Shown here piece after piece: positions 1-8,179 of a stretch of 64,000 nt of DNA. The translations under genes and the position numbers were made by a program. Within the stretch, counting starts at the first letter, position 1. Each line of letters opens with the position of its first letter. The notes beneath the pieces were generated by a model that did no database searches, was not told where the DNA came from, and saw only the letters and a list, made by a program, of their open reading frames with translations. This stretch comes from Marixanthomonas sp002364245 (lineage in GTDB: Bacteria > Bacteroidota > Bacteroidia > Flavobacteriales > Flavobacteriaceae): positions 248,001 to 312,000 of the forward strand of contig CAXAZF010000003.1 in assembly GCA_963973455.1 (NCBI GenBank), written 5' to 3'.

Positions 1-65
1 GAAATTATGGTTAAACAACATATTGTTGCTATAAATAGTGCCGGTATGTTTTTGAAATAATTCAA
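1..65 (-). CDS. Start of an exported protein (signal peptide only, runs off left edge)
   Basis: Four bases after the stop of the MbnP-like gene, a TTG codon at 65-63 opens a frame that stays open to the edge. Its 21 visible codons read MNYFKNIPALFIATICCLTI plus one more residue: a short Lys-containing N-terminus, then a hydrophobic core, as in a signal peptide or lipoprotein leader. The tight spacing places it last in the operon that starts with the choice-of-anchor B gene. In many organisms MbnP-family genes sit beside a MbnH-like di-haem cytochrome c peroxidase, so that is the expected identity, but no diagnostic residue is visible. An alternative ATG at 21-19 in another frame gives no leader-like sequence. 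Confidence 0.5.
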   Translation of the reverse strand, partial: MNYFKNIPALFIATICCLTII

Positions 66-69
66 TTCT

Positions 70-852
70 TTATTCTTCCACCGTTGTTTCTTCTTCTAAA
101 CTAAAAACTGTTTTACCGTTTTCAGACATCATTATTTGTGCATCAAAATTCATCATTAAATTACTGTTCAGTATATTAAGATCCCATTTATTTGGGTTTT
201 TGTACCATTCAGCCACATTCATCTTGATTTCAAAAGAACTATTTTTTTCAACGGTTACAGTGCCTAAATTGACTTCAAAAGAAGTGTCCTGTAACAATAG
301 ATCGTCTCCTGTGTTATCTGCTGCTCGTATAGTGTGATACAGATACGGGGCTGGTGTGCTGCTAGTGTTGTTAGTAAAAGTTCCTTCCATTTGCATAAAG
401 TGATAGCCTCCACCAAGATCTTCGGGAACATTCCAACCTTCGGTGTTTAAATCGGGATAGGCGCTACTAACATTGTCTTTATTGTCAAAACCAAAAGTAA
501 AACTTAAATTATAGGTTCCTTCTTGAATTTTCTTGGAAGGTTTATATTGAAGGTTAATGCCTTTTCTAGCATTCACTAAATTATATCCTTTAATCAGGGT
601 GGTATCACCGTCTTCATTGGTAAATGCAACATCAGAGATTAAATATCGTAATCTAGAGATAGTCAATTCTTCACCATTTTCATTGGTATAAACGGTTGTT
701 TGATAATCAGGATCTGTAATTTCTTCACCGTCCCAATTTTGGGTAAAGTTAAAAGTTACGTTGTAGTTTGGGTTTATAACCTCTTCTTCATCAACATCTT
801 TACAGCCAAAAAAAGTGACTGTCATGGCAAATAATATTATGTATTTTTTCAT
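70..852 (-). CDS. MbnP-like family lipoprotein
   Basis: A 260-residue exported lipoprotein with a lipobox ending at Cys17 (TFFGC). The acidic stretch just after it (KDVDEEE) resembles the Bacteroidota export signal for surface lipoproteins. The body matches the MbnP domain pattern: an N-terminal beta-strand, the ISRLRYLISDVAF motif (about 65-77), the GFDNKDNVSSAYPDLN block (about 121-136), GGGYHFMQMEG (about 147-157) and a conserved His near 173. MbnP proteins are periplasmic copper-binding partners of the MbnH haem enzyme in methanobactin operons; the wider family in Bacteroidota has no settled role. It is co-directional with the propeller lipoprotein (21-base gap) and with the left-edge exported ORF (4-base gap). 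Family assignment is fairly sure; metal binding is inference. Confidence 0.75.
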   Translation of the reverse strand: MKKYIILFAMTVTFFGCKDVDEEEVINPNYNVTFNFTQNWDGEEITDPDYQTTVYTNENGEELTISRLRYLISDVAFTNEDGDTTLIKGYNLVNARKGINLQYKPSKKIQEGTYNLSFTFGFDNKDNVSSAYPDLNTEGWNVPEDLGGGYHFMQMEGTFTNNTSSTPAPYLYHTIRAADNTGDDLLLQDTSFEVNLGTVTVEKNSSFEIKMNVAEWYKNPNKWDLNILNSNLMMNFDAQIMMSENGKTVFSLEEETTVEE

Positions 853-873
853 TTTTAAAAATGATTTAGGTGG

Positions 874-2262
874 TTATTTAAGTTTAACTAATAATAAATC
901 TTCTACACCACGGTTTTGTGGAATGTCTTTATCATTGCTTTGTGTGCTCCCTGCAATGACGTAGGTGTTTTCTTCTGCTTCAATTGCGCTTTGGGCAAAA
1001 TCGAATGTTGAGCCGCCTAATGTTAATTGGAATTGCAAACTTTGTTTGTCATCGATTACCATAACCAAGGCATCATTATCCCCATTATTATTACTGAAAT
1101 CACCATCTGTACTTCTAGTATTGCCGGTTACAATAAAGTTTCCATTTGATAAGGAGGTAATACTTCTGGCACTTTCAAATTGACTGCCGCCATACGATTG
1201 CTTTGATAATAACGTTCCTTTGGAGTCAATTTTTACGCCCCAAATGTCTGCTTTACCAAAATTACCAGTAACATCTTCATCATTGCTACGGGTATCACCA
1301 AACACCATAAAATTTCCATCAGAAGTTCTTGTTGCAGTATATAGGTTTTCTATTTGTGTACCGCCATAGTTTTTCTCCCATACCAGTTCACCATTTGCTG
1401 AAACCTTAACGATCCAATAATCGTAGGTACCAATGTTTTCTGAGATATCTACGTCGAAGCTGTCCGAGGTTCCAAAAACAAGGTATGCTCCATCTGAGGT
1501 TTGTTGAACATCATAGGCAGTATCGGTAAAAGTACCGCCAAAATAGTTTCTCCACTGCAGCTCTCCTGTTGCGGAAAGTTTAATAACCCAATAATCGCCA
1601 CCTGCATGTTGTGGGGATCTACCCGCTTCTCTTTCAGAACTCTTGGAGCCTAGCCCACCTTCACCATTACTGGCAGATACATCTAACACTCCTACAGCTA
1701 TATAGCCTCCATCTTTGGTTTGTCTGGTTTTATAGGCTTTATCACTTCCTGGGAAGCCGAAACTTCTTTCCCATTGAAGGTTGCCTGAAGCATTCAACTT
1801 TACAATCCAAAAGTCGTGAAAACCTTCATTATTACTAACATCGCCACCGGCACCTCTACTGTAGCCAGAAGCTATATAGCCTCCATCATTCGTTTTTTCT
1901 AAGTTAGAAGCTGTATCATCTTCGGGGCCACCATAGGTTTTGCTCCAGATTATTTCGCCATCGGGCTTTACTTTTAAGAGCCAATAGTCTTCATCTTGTG
2001 TAGTCTTATCGGTAATATCTCCATCGGTACTTTTGGTAGAGCCAAAAACAACGTAATTTCCGTCATCGGCCAAGACAACGCTTACTGCTTTATCAAGGTC
2101 GCTGCCACCATAGGTTTTTATATAATCTATTTCGCCTTGAAATTCTGGTGTTATTTCTGTTTCTTCCTCTTCTTCTCTTGGGGAATCTGGGTCTTTACAA
2201 GAAACAAACCCAACGACTATAGAAAGTATTAGTATTTTGTAGGCTAAGTTATTTTTTTTCAT
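874..2262 (-). CDS. Seven-repeat beta-propeller lipoprotein
   Basis: A 462-residue lipoprotein with lipobox Cys22 (GFVSC) followed by an acid-rich linker (DSPREEEEETE), a likely surface-export signal. The rest consists of seven repeats of about 55-65 residues. Each starts with a YGGSxxDxA-like turn (YGGSDLDKA, YGGPEDDTA, FGFPGSDKA, FGGTFTDTA, YGGTQIENL, YGGSQFESA, LGGSTFDFA), then a DGGYI.G.S strand, then D.W..K....G...W. Seven repeats fit a seven-bladed propeller. The third repeat carries an insertion of about 25 residues rich in Gly, Ser and charge. It lies between the choice-of-anchor B gene (4-base gap) and the MbnP-like gene, so it is probably cotranscribed. Function is unknown; the fold suggests a binding or scaffold role on the cell surface. 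There is no T9SS sorting domain. Confidence 0.7.
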   Translation of the reverse strand: MKKNNLAYKILILSIVVGFVSCKDPDSPREEEEETEITPEFQGEIDYIKTYGGSDLDKAVSVVLADDGNYVVFGSTKSTDGDITDKTTQDEDYWLLKVKPDGEIIWSKTYGGPEDDTASNLEKTNDGGYIASGYSRGAGGDVSNNEGFHDFWIVKLNASGNLQWERSFGFPGSDKAYKTRQTKDGGYIAVGVLDVSASNGEGGLGSKSSEREAGRSPQHAGGDYWVIKLSATGELQWRNYFGGTFTDTAYDVQQTSDGAYLVFGTSDSFDVDISENIGTYDYWIVKVSANGELVWEKNYGGTQIENLYTATRTSDGNFMVFGDTRSNDEDVTGNFGKADIWGVKIDSKGTLLSKQSYGGSQFESARSITSLSNGNFIVTGNTRSTDGDFSNNNGDNDALVMVIDDKQSLQFQLTLGGSTFDFAQSAIEAEENTYVIAGSTQSNDKDIPQNRGVEDLLLVKLK

Positions 2263-2266
2263 CGTG

Positions 2267-3703
2267 TTATTTTACGACCAATCTTTTGGTCGTTAGGTTA
2301 TTGATTTTAACTAAATAGATGCCAGCTTGCAAAGCGGCAATATTAATTTTTTCTATTTTGTTTTTTTCTGAAAAGTTATAATTTAAAACACGTTTTCCTA
2401 TAACGGAAAATATTTCAATTTGTTTTATTGAAGATGTTTTCGAATTAATTGTTAGGCTCTCTGATGCAGGGTTTGGGAAGAATACAAAATCGCTCTCATT
2501 AATATCATTTATATTTAATGCGTTTACATCCCTTACCAAGGTAAAACCACCTTCGCCACTTATAATAATATTTTTACTGTCGAAAAAGGGATATACGTTC
2601 CAGCTACCACCAAAACCGGTATTGTTATTACTTGGGTAGGTGTCAAAATATCCATATTGCGAAATGTTTTCGTTAGCAATATCGCTTATGTCCAGCACAT
2701 TCAGCCCTGCTTGGTAATTGGCAAAATAGTACTTATCGCCCAAAACGTAACCATTATGGTCTATTGCTGAGGTTGGTCCTGAAAACTCTGTATGAAACTG
2801 GGGATTATCCAAATCTGTAAAATCAAAAAACAATGTCCGTGTGTTGATTCCAAAAAAGTTTTCATCAAGTTCGTCCCCAAGTATAAAATACTTTTGGTCT
2901 TCCGTAAACCAGCCTTGGTGGGTGTAGCCTACGTTATTGTAGCTTATGTTCGAAATTCCCTGAGGGTTGCTTTTGTTTGTTATATCAACTATTACCACTT
3001 CATCTTCATTGCTGCCTATCAAAATTTCTTTTCCTGTGTAATCAGAATCGGGGCCAGAATATATAACTACTTGGGCATCGTGGCTGTAACTGTCCATTGC
3101 ATAGCCTCCTTCTCCTATTGGGTTGAGGGGATCTTGAATGTTTATAAAATGTGGCCCACCACTAAAGAGTGGACTTGGGTTTGAGGAGTTGTCTTTGGTG
3201 CCCACGGGATAAGCATATCCCGATTCCTCGTTTATCACGATATTATGAGCACTCCCAAATCCATCGTAATGAGCATCTTCGGTAAAAGTTTCAGGGGGGT
3301 TGGTTACATTTCGCAATCGTGTTAAGTTAAATATTTGCATTCCGTGATACTCTGCTTCACTAACGATAAAAGCGTGGTTATTATAGACTTTTACATCTCG
3401 CCATGTACTAGAGCTTGTATGAGTGGGTAATTTTCCAAGGTAAATGGGATTCACAGGGTCTGACATGTCAATAAAAGCAGTTCCGTTATTTAAACCAATA
3501 AGAGCATATTCCTTACCATCTTGAGGATCGGTCCATCCCCACGAGTCATTACCCCCAGAAGCATTCATTTCATTTAAACTAATATGGGACAATAAATCGA
3601 AATTGCTGCAAGGGAAACCATTTGCGGTACCATTTTCGCATGGTGTTTGACTAAATGCCACCGAGCTGAAAAGTGAGAATAATAGTAGGTAAAATTGTTT
3701 CAT
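2267..3703 (-). CDS. Choice-of-anchor B family protein with T9SS sorting domain
   Basis: A 478-residue secreted protein. Residues 1-18 are a signal peptide (LLLFSLFSSVAFSQ). Residues about 20-400 are the choice-of-anchor B region: LVIVD-like propeller repeats with blocks such as SWGWTDPQDGKEYALIGL, AHNIVINEESGYAY, SHDAQVVIYSGPDSDY and THQGWFTEDQKYFILGDE. Residues about 405-478 are a type A T9SS C-terminal domain (FFPNPASESLTI, then GIYLVKINN, ending RLVVK), so it should be exported by the type IX system and anchored or released at the surface. It is the first gene of a tight minus-strand operon with the propeller and MbnP-like lipoproteins. It is a close paralogue of the upstream 640-residue protein. 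The biochemical function of the family is not established. Confidence 0.85.
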   Translation of the reverse strand: MKQFYLLLFSLFSSVAFSQTPCENGTANGFPCSNFDLLSHISLNEMNASGGNDSWGWTDPQDGKEYALIGLNNGTAFIDMSDPVNPIYLGKLPTHTSSSTWRDVKVYNNHAFIVSEAEYHGMQIFNLTRLRNVTNPPETFTEDAHYDGFGSAHNIVINEESGYAYPVGTKDNSSNPSPLFSGGPHFINIQDPLNPIGEGGYAMDSYSHDAQVVIYSGPDSDYTGKEILIGSNEDEVVIVDITNKSNPQGISNISYNNVGYTHQGWFTEDQKYFILGDELDENFFGINTRTLFFDFTDLDNPQFHTEFSGPTSAIDHNGYVLGDKYYFANYQAGLNVLDISDIANENISQYGYFDTYPSNNNTGFGGSWNVYPFFDSKNIIISGEGGFTLVRDVNALNINDINESDFVFFPNPASESLTINSKTSSIKQIEIFSVIGKRVLNYNFSEKNKIEKINIAALQAGIYLVKINNLTTKRLVVK

Positions 3704-3830
3704 TATTTAATTTTATTTTTTGCCTAAAGTATTGTTTTAAAGTTTTACATCCTAACGTAAAAGGTTAAAAATTAGTGTGCTATTAATAATGTTTATGTCT
3801 TAATAAGTGTGGTTACATTACAAAAAGAAT

Positions 3831-5753
3831 TTAATTTTTTACAATTTTCTTAGTTGCTTGATTATTGATTGTTAAAAAATATATTCCTTTTATAAGGCTC
3901 GAGATGTTTATTGTTTTTTTAGTAGTATTGATGTTTCTTTCAAAAAATACCTTTTTCCCCATGATATCATAAATATCAATAAATTCAATTACTTTGTTTT
4001 CAGAAGTGATATTTACCTCATTTAAAGCAGGTAATGGGAATATTTTAATGCTATTTTCAAAACTAATGTCATTTATAGATAACTCTTCTGTTATGGTTAA
4101 CTGAAAAGAACAATTTCCGGTATTTCCAGCATTGTCTTCAGCTTGAAAATTGATAGTGTATGTGCCTTCAGTAAGTTCTGTTCCAGCTATCGGGGTTTGT
4201 ACAATAACTGTGTTTTCAGTACAATTGTCTATAGCTTGTACCATCTCATCTGCAACGTAATCTGGTAAGATGTAAAAATCTTCCCCAGAAGTGTATTCAA
4301 CCGATGTGTCCGCGGGACAATCTATTGTAGGTATTGTTGTGTCTTCAATAGTGATGATTGTGGTACAGGTATCTGTGTTTCCAGAAGGATCTGTAACGAT
4401 TAATGTAACCGTGTTTTCCCCTATATCTGCACAGGTAAATTTATTTTGACTTAATGATAAAGTATAAGAGCCACTATCATCGCTTGAGCCTCCATCCAAT
4501 AGGTTAGGGTCAACAATGATTTCTCCATTAAAATCTAATGAGAAAGTTGCATCTTGGCAAACAGCAACTGGATCTGTATTATCTGGGGCTGAAGATTTTA
4601 CAATAAACAATCCTCCCGAACGATCACTTATTATTATATTACCACTTCCTAAGTATGGATATACATTCCACACACCTTCGTACCCAACACTATTATGACT
4701 GCTGAATGAGTCAAAATACCCTGTTTCGGAAATGTTTCCATTTGCAATATCAGAAATATCGAGTACTCTCAAACCAGCAGCATAATTAGCTAAATAATAG
4801 TTGTCTCCAAGTACATACCCATTGTGGTCGGTAGCTTCAGTTGTTCCGTAATAATCAAAATCTAATACTGGGTTGTCAAGGTCGCTCAAATCAAATATGA
4901 TGGTCTTTGTATTAAAGCCAAAATCCTGTTCATCTATTTCATCACCAAGTATAAAATAGCGTTGATCTTCTGTAAACCAACCTTGATGGGTATAACTTGA
5001 ATTAGGATAGCTAATTGTTGAGATACTTTGCGGGTTTGCTTTATCGGTAACGTCAACAATAGAGACATAGTTTTCGTACCCACTGCTGCTCAATAAAATT
5101 TCACGACCCGTGTAATCGCTGTCTGGGCCATTATAGGTTACAACTTGTGCATCGTGAGAGTAACCATCATTTCCAAAACCACCGGCTGCAACGGGATTAG
5201 TAGGGTCTTGTATATTAATAAAGTGAGAGCCTCCATTATAAGTAGATGTTCCAACCGCGTAGGCATAACCTGTGTCTTCGTTTATCACAATGTTATGGGC
5301 ATTGCCAAAACCGTTATAATGTGCATCTTCAGTAAATGTTACAGGTGGATTTACTACATTTCGTAATCGGGTTAAATCAAAAACTTGCATACCGTGAGAA
5401 AAATCTTCACTTACTATAAAAGCGTGATTATTATATGTTTTAACATCTCTCCAAGTACTGCTAGAACTATGTGTTGGCAATTTTCCTAGATAAACTGGGT
5501 TTGTTGGGTTTGAAATATCAATAAAAGCAGTGCCTCCTTCCAGTCCTATTAATGCATATTCCTTACCGTCCTGGGGATCTGTCCACCCCCATGAGTCATT
5601 TGCTGCATTCGCATTCATATCAGCTAAAGAAATACGTGACTGTAAATCATATCCACTACAAGGGTATGGTCCCGCCATTCCATTGTTACAAGGTGTTTGA
5701 GCATATATTTGTGAAAAACTAAGAATTGAGAAAAGAAGTACTATTTTTTTCAT
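3831..5753 (-). CDS. Choice-of-anchor B family protein with Ig/HYR-like module and T9SS domain
   Basis: A 640-residue paralogue of the neighbouring protein. Signal peptide 1-18 (ending QIYAQ) is followed by the same propeller region to about residue 385, with near-identical blocks (SWGWTDPQDGKEYALIGLEG, NNHAFIVSEDFSHGMQVFDL, THQGWFTEDQRYFILGDE). Unlike the paralogue it then carries about 160 residues of Ig/HYR-type sequence (about 395-555; motifs DNTDPVAVCQDATF, IGENTVTLIVTDPSGN, TIPTIDCPADTSVEYTSG, EGTYTINFQAEDNAGN), a module usual in extracellular adhesion proteins. The T9SS type A sorting domain follows (KIFPLPALNEVNI to IYFLTINNQATKKIVKN). A 127-base gap separates it from the next gene, so it may be its own transcript. 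Role unknown; surface display is well supported. Confidence 0.85.
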   Translation of the reverse strand: MKKIVLLFSILSFSQIYAQTPCNNGMAGPYPCSGYDLQSRISLADMNANAANDSWGWTDPQDGKEYALIGLEGGTAFIDISNPTNPVYLGKLPTHSSSSTWRDVKTYNNHAFIVSEDFSHGMQVFDLTRLRNVVNPPVTFTEDAHYNGFGNAHNIVINEDTGYAYAVGTSTYNGGSHFINIQDPTNPVAAGGFGNDGYSHDAQVVTYNGPDSDYTGREILLSSSGYENYVSIVDVTDKANPQSISTISYPNSSYTHQGWFTEDQRYFILGDEIDEQDFGFNTKTIIFDLSDLDNPVLDFDYYGTTEATDHNGYVLGDNYYLANYAAGLRVLDISDIANGNISETGYFDSFSSHNSVGYEGVWNVYPYLGSGNIIISDRSGGLFIVKSSAPDNTDPVAVCQDATFSLDFNGEIIVDPNLLDGGSSDDSGSYTLSLSQNKFTCADIGENTVTLIVTDPSGNTDTCTTIITIEDTTIPTIDCPADTSVEYTSGEDFYILPDYVADEMVQAIDNCTENTVIVQTPIAGTELTEGTYTINFQAEDNAGNTGNCSFQLTITEELSINDISFENSIKIFPLPALNEVNITSENKVIEFIDIYDIMGKKVFFERNINTTKKTINISSLIKGIYFLTINNQATKKIVKN

Positions 5754-5916
5754 GAATAAAGACTTAAAAAGAGTAATAGGGTTATGAATATTGCATTAAA
5801 ATCGTATAGATAATTAGATAGTCGTAAAAATGCGTTGCGAATCTACAAAAATTATTTGTATAGCGGACCGTTAATTAACTCATTCTCAATACTGAGTTTT
5901 TAAAGCTAAAGGTAAC

Positions 5917-5943
5917 TTGTTTAAACCCTAACCCTTATTTTTG
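5917..5943 (+). promoter_or_regulatory. Predicted promoter for thiL
   Basis: TATTTTTG at 5936-5943 matches the Bacteroidota -7 element TAnnTTTG. A TTG at 5917-5919 lies 16 bases upstream, slightly shorter than the usual 17-23. The predicted start of transcription is about 15 bases before the thiL ATG. Confidence 0.5.
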
Positions 5944-5962
5944 CACTTTAAACTTTCTGTAT

Positions 5963-7018
5963 ATGTTCGATAATAAAGACACTTCAAAAACAAGTATTTC
6001 ACAACTAGGGGAATTTGGGCTAATAGATCATTTAACCAAAAACTTTAAAATAAAGCAAGAGACTACGGTTAAAGGTATCGGCGACGATGCAGCAGTTATT
6101 TCTTCAGAAGAAAACAATCAAATAGTTGTTACTACAGATATGCTTGTTGAAGGTGTACATTTTGACTTGAGCTACATGCCTTTAAAACATTTAGGGTATA
6201 AAGCGGTTGTGGTAAATCTATCGGACGTATATGCCATGAATGCTTCAGCAAAACAAATTACTGTTTCAATTGCTGTTTCTAATCGCTTTCCGGTTGAAGC
6301 TTTGGAAGAATTATACGCAGGTATCGAAACGGCTGCGAGTATTTATAATGTTGATGTAGTTGGTGGTGACACTACTTCATCTACAACAGGGTTGGTTATA
6401 AGTGTCACAGCTTTGGGTCAAGTAAATAAAGAAGAAGCTGTTTATAGAAGTGGGGCCAAAGAAAATGATTTGTTGGTTTTAACAGGTGACGTTGGCGCTG
6501 CTTACCTCGGACTTCAAGTTTTGGAGCGTGAAAAACAAGTGTTTAAGGTAAACCCGAAATCGCAACCCGATCTTGATAAATATACTTACATAATAGAACG
6601 CCAGTTAAAACCTGAAGCACGACAGGGCATTTCTGCACTTTTAAAAGATTTAGATGTTAAACCAACCTCTATGATTGATATTAGCGACGGTCTCTCTTCG
6701 GAAGTGATACACATTTGTAAAAACTCGAAAGTAGGTTGTAATTTGTATGAAGATAAAATTCCGTTAGATCCTCAAGTTATTTCAACTTGCGAAGAATTTG
6801 AAATGGATAGCACCACAATTGCCTTAAGTGGCGGCGAAGATTACGAATTATTGTTCACTATTTCTACTGATGATTTTCCCAAAATTAAAGGAAACCCACA
6901 TTTAACGGTAATTGGGCATATGACGCAAGAAAGTGAAGGGATGCACTTAATAACTCGTGCAAACACAAAAATTCCATTGGTTGCAAGAGGATGGAATTCT
7001 ATGCAAGAAGAAGATTAA
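5963..7018 (+). CDS. thiL: Thiamine-monophosphate kinase
   Basis: A 351-residue cytoplasmic kinase that phosphorylates thiamine monophosphate to thiamine diphosphate, the last step of cofactor synthesis. It shows the AIR-synthase-like ThiL fold motifs: GIGDDAAVI (39-47, metal-binding Asp pair), TTDMLVEGVHFD (about 65-76), VVGGDTTSS, LTGDVGAAYLGLQ and the C-terminal SGGEDYELLFT. Length fits the Bacteroidota form. The gene stands alone, with no other thi genes in view. It converges on the small Zn-ribbon gene with a 7-base gap and no visible terminator. ATG is about 15 bases after the predicted transcription start. Confidence 0.95.
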   Translation: MFDNKDTSKTSISQLGEFGLIDHLTKNFKIKQETTVKGIGDDAAVISSEENNQIVVTTDMLVEGVHFDLSYMPLKHLGYKAVVVNLSDVYAMNASAKQITVSIAVSNRFPVEALEELYAGIETAASIYNVDVVGGDTTSSTTGLVISVTALGQVNKEEAVYRSGAKENDLLVLTGDVGAAYLGLQVLEREKQVFKVNPKSQPDLDKYTYIIERQLKPEARQGISALLKDLDVKPTSMIDISDGLSSEVIHICKNSKVGCNLYEDKIPLDPQVISTCEEFEMDSTTIALSGGEDYELLFTISTDDFPKIKGNPHLTVIGHMTQESEGMHLITRANTKIPLVARGWNSMQEED

Positions 7019-7025
7019 TTGGAAA

Positions 7026-7268
7026 TTAAACAGCTACCTTTCTATTTTTTCTTTCGAAAAAATCGGCGACATTGTTGTTTACCTGTTTCACTTTGTTAGT
7101 GAGTAATTCAATTTTTCCTGTAGAGTTTTCAGTTACTTCACGGCCACAGTGTTTGCACTTGTACTCGTGAATGTGGTTAGTGATTTTTCGTGTTTCAGTG
7201 TATTTATGACCGATGGTCTGGCACACGATACTTCCTATCGAAAATGATGATTTAGAGGAATTACTCAT
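7026..7268 (-). CDS. Small Zn-ribbon-like protein, DUF1660-like
   Basis: An 80-residue soluble protein without a signal peptide. It contains a candidate zinc site: Cys17, His21, then TNHIHEYKCKHCGRE (about 31-45), with Cys39 and Cys42. The pattern GH(x)n-HEY-CxxCGR resembles the small DUF1660-type zinc proteins common in Bacteroidota. The N-terminus (MSNSSKSSFSIGS) is Ser-rich and the C-terminus is basic (FFERKNRKVAV), which would suit nucleic-acid or membrane-surface contact. It follows the alpha/beta hydrolase gene in the same direction but 66 bases apart, so it is probably independent. Function unknown. Confidence 0.6.
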   Translation of the reverse strand: MSNSSKSSFSIGSIVCQTIGHKYTETRKITNHIHEYKCKHCGREVTENSTGKIELLTNKVKQVNNNVADFFERKNRKVAV

Positions 7269-7334
7269 CTTGTCTACGTTTTTTTGTTGTGATAAATATA
7301 GAAAAAAGTTTTAAAAAAACGTTAAAACGCAAAT

Positions 7335-8105
7335 TTATTCGATGAAATGCAATATTTCATGTGTTTCATCATTGTTTTCCAACCAACTCATATGTCCTCC
7401 TTCTAACTGGATTAATTGTGTATTTGTTTTTTCTGAAATGTTTTTTGAATCTGAAATAGGCATAATTGGGTCTTCATTACCGCATACCATTACTTTCTCT
7501 CTTCTGAAATTTGCTAAAACTTCGGTTCGGTCTTTTCTGTTTATCATCCCGCGAATAGCAGCTTGTATCCCTGCTACTGGAAACTGAAGTGCTTCTTTTT
7601 TTAATGCTTCAATTTCTGAAGTAAATTTCTTTTTTGAATGTTCAGAAAATAGATTCATAATTGCCATACTTATAAAAGCTTCTGCATTATGATCCAGTAC
7701 TTTTAAAGCGCGTCTTCGGTTTTGCTTACGTTCTTCAGAATCTGCTGTAGGCGTAGAATTCAATAAAATTAACTTTTCAACTTCATTCGGAAACAAATCA
7801 GTATAAGCTAACGCTACATAGCCGCCCATGGAGTGACCAATAAAAATTGCAGATTCAATATTTAATTCATTTAAAACACTTTTCACCACTTTAGCTATAA
7901 ATTGCATACTATGTGTTTCAGAAACAATTCCGCTTTTTCCGTGTCCAGGGAAGTCTATAGTAATGACAGTATGTTTTTCAGAAAGGGAAGAGATGTATTC
8001 ATTCCAAATAGTTGAACTTTCTAGAAAACCATGCAATAAAACCATTTCCGGACCGCTACCGGTTACATTATAATATATAGGAGTGTTTTTAAAGGTATGT
8101 GTCAT
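7335..8105 (-). CDS. Alpha/beta hydrolase
   Basis: A 256-residue cytoplasmic hydrolase of the BioH/MhpC type. LLHGFLESS (about 23-31) supplies the oxyanion-hole region, GHSMGG (90-95) carries nucleophile Ser92, GNEDPIMP supplies the acid residue and EGGHMSW the catalytic His. The lid region (about 125-195) is helical and charged. Substrate cannot be told from the sequence; carboxylester or C-C bond hydrolysis is likely. It lies downstream of the aminopeptidase P gene but a strong terminator separates them. Confidence 0.85.
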   Translation of the reverse strand: MTHTFKNTPIYYNVTGSGPEMVLLHGFLESSTIWNEYISSLSEKHTVITIDFPGHGKSGIVSETHSMQFIAKVVKSVLNELNIESAIFIGHSMGGYVALAYTDLFPNEVEKLILLNSTPTADSEERKQNRRRALKVLDHNAEAFISMAIMNLFSEHSKKKFTSEIEALKKEALQFPVAGIQAAIRGMINRKDRTEVLANFRREKVMVCGNEDPIMPISDSKNISEKTNTQLIQLEGGHMSWLENNDETHEILHFIE

Positions 8106-8117
8106 TATATAATGGTA

Positions 8118-8154
8118 TAAAAAAATCCGGTATAGCGATTGTTTCTATACCGGA
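8118..8154 (-). terminator. Rho-independent terminator of the aminopeptidase P gene
   Basis: A perfect 10-base inverted repeat (TCCGGTATAG, 8126-8135, with CTATACCGGA, 8145-8154) and a 9-base loop. Read on the minus strand it is followed by seven T residues (8125-8119). It ends the aminopeptidase transcript before the hydrolase gene. Confidence 0.9.
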
Positions 8155-8179
8155 ATATATCTAAAAACGTCTAAAACGT

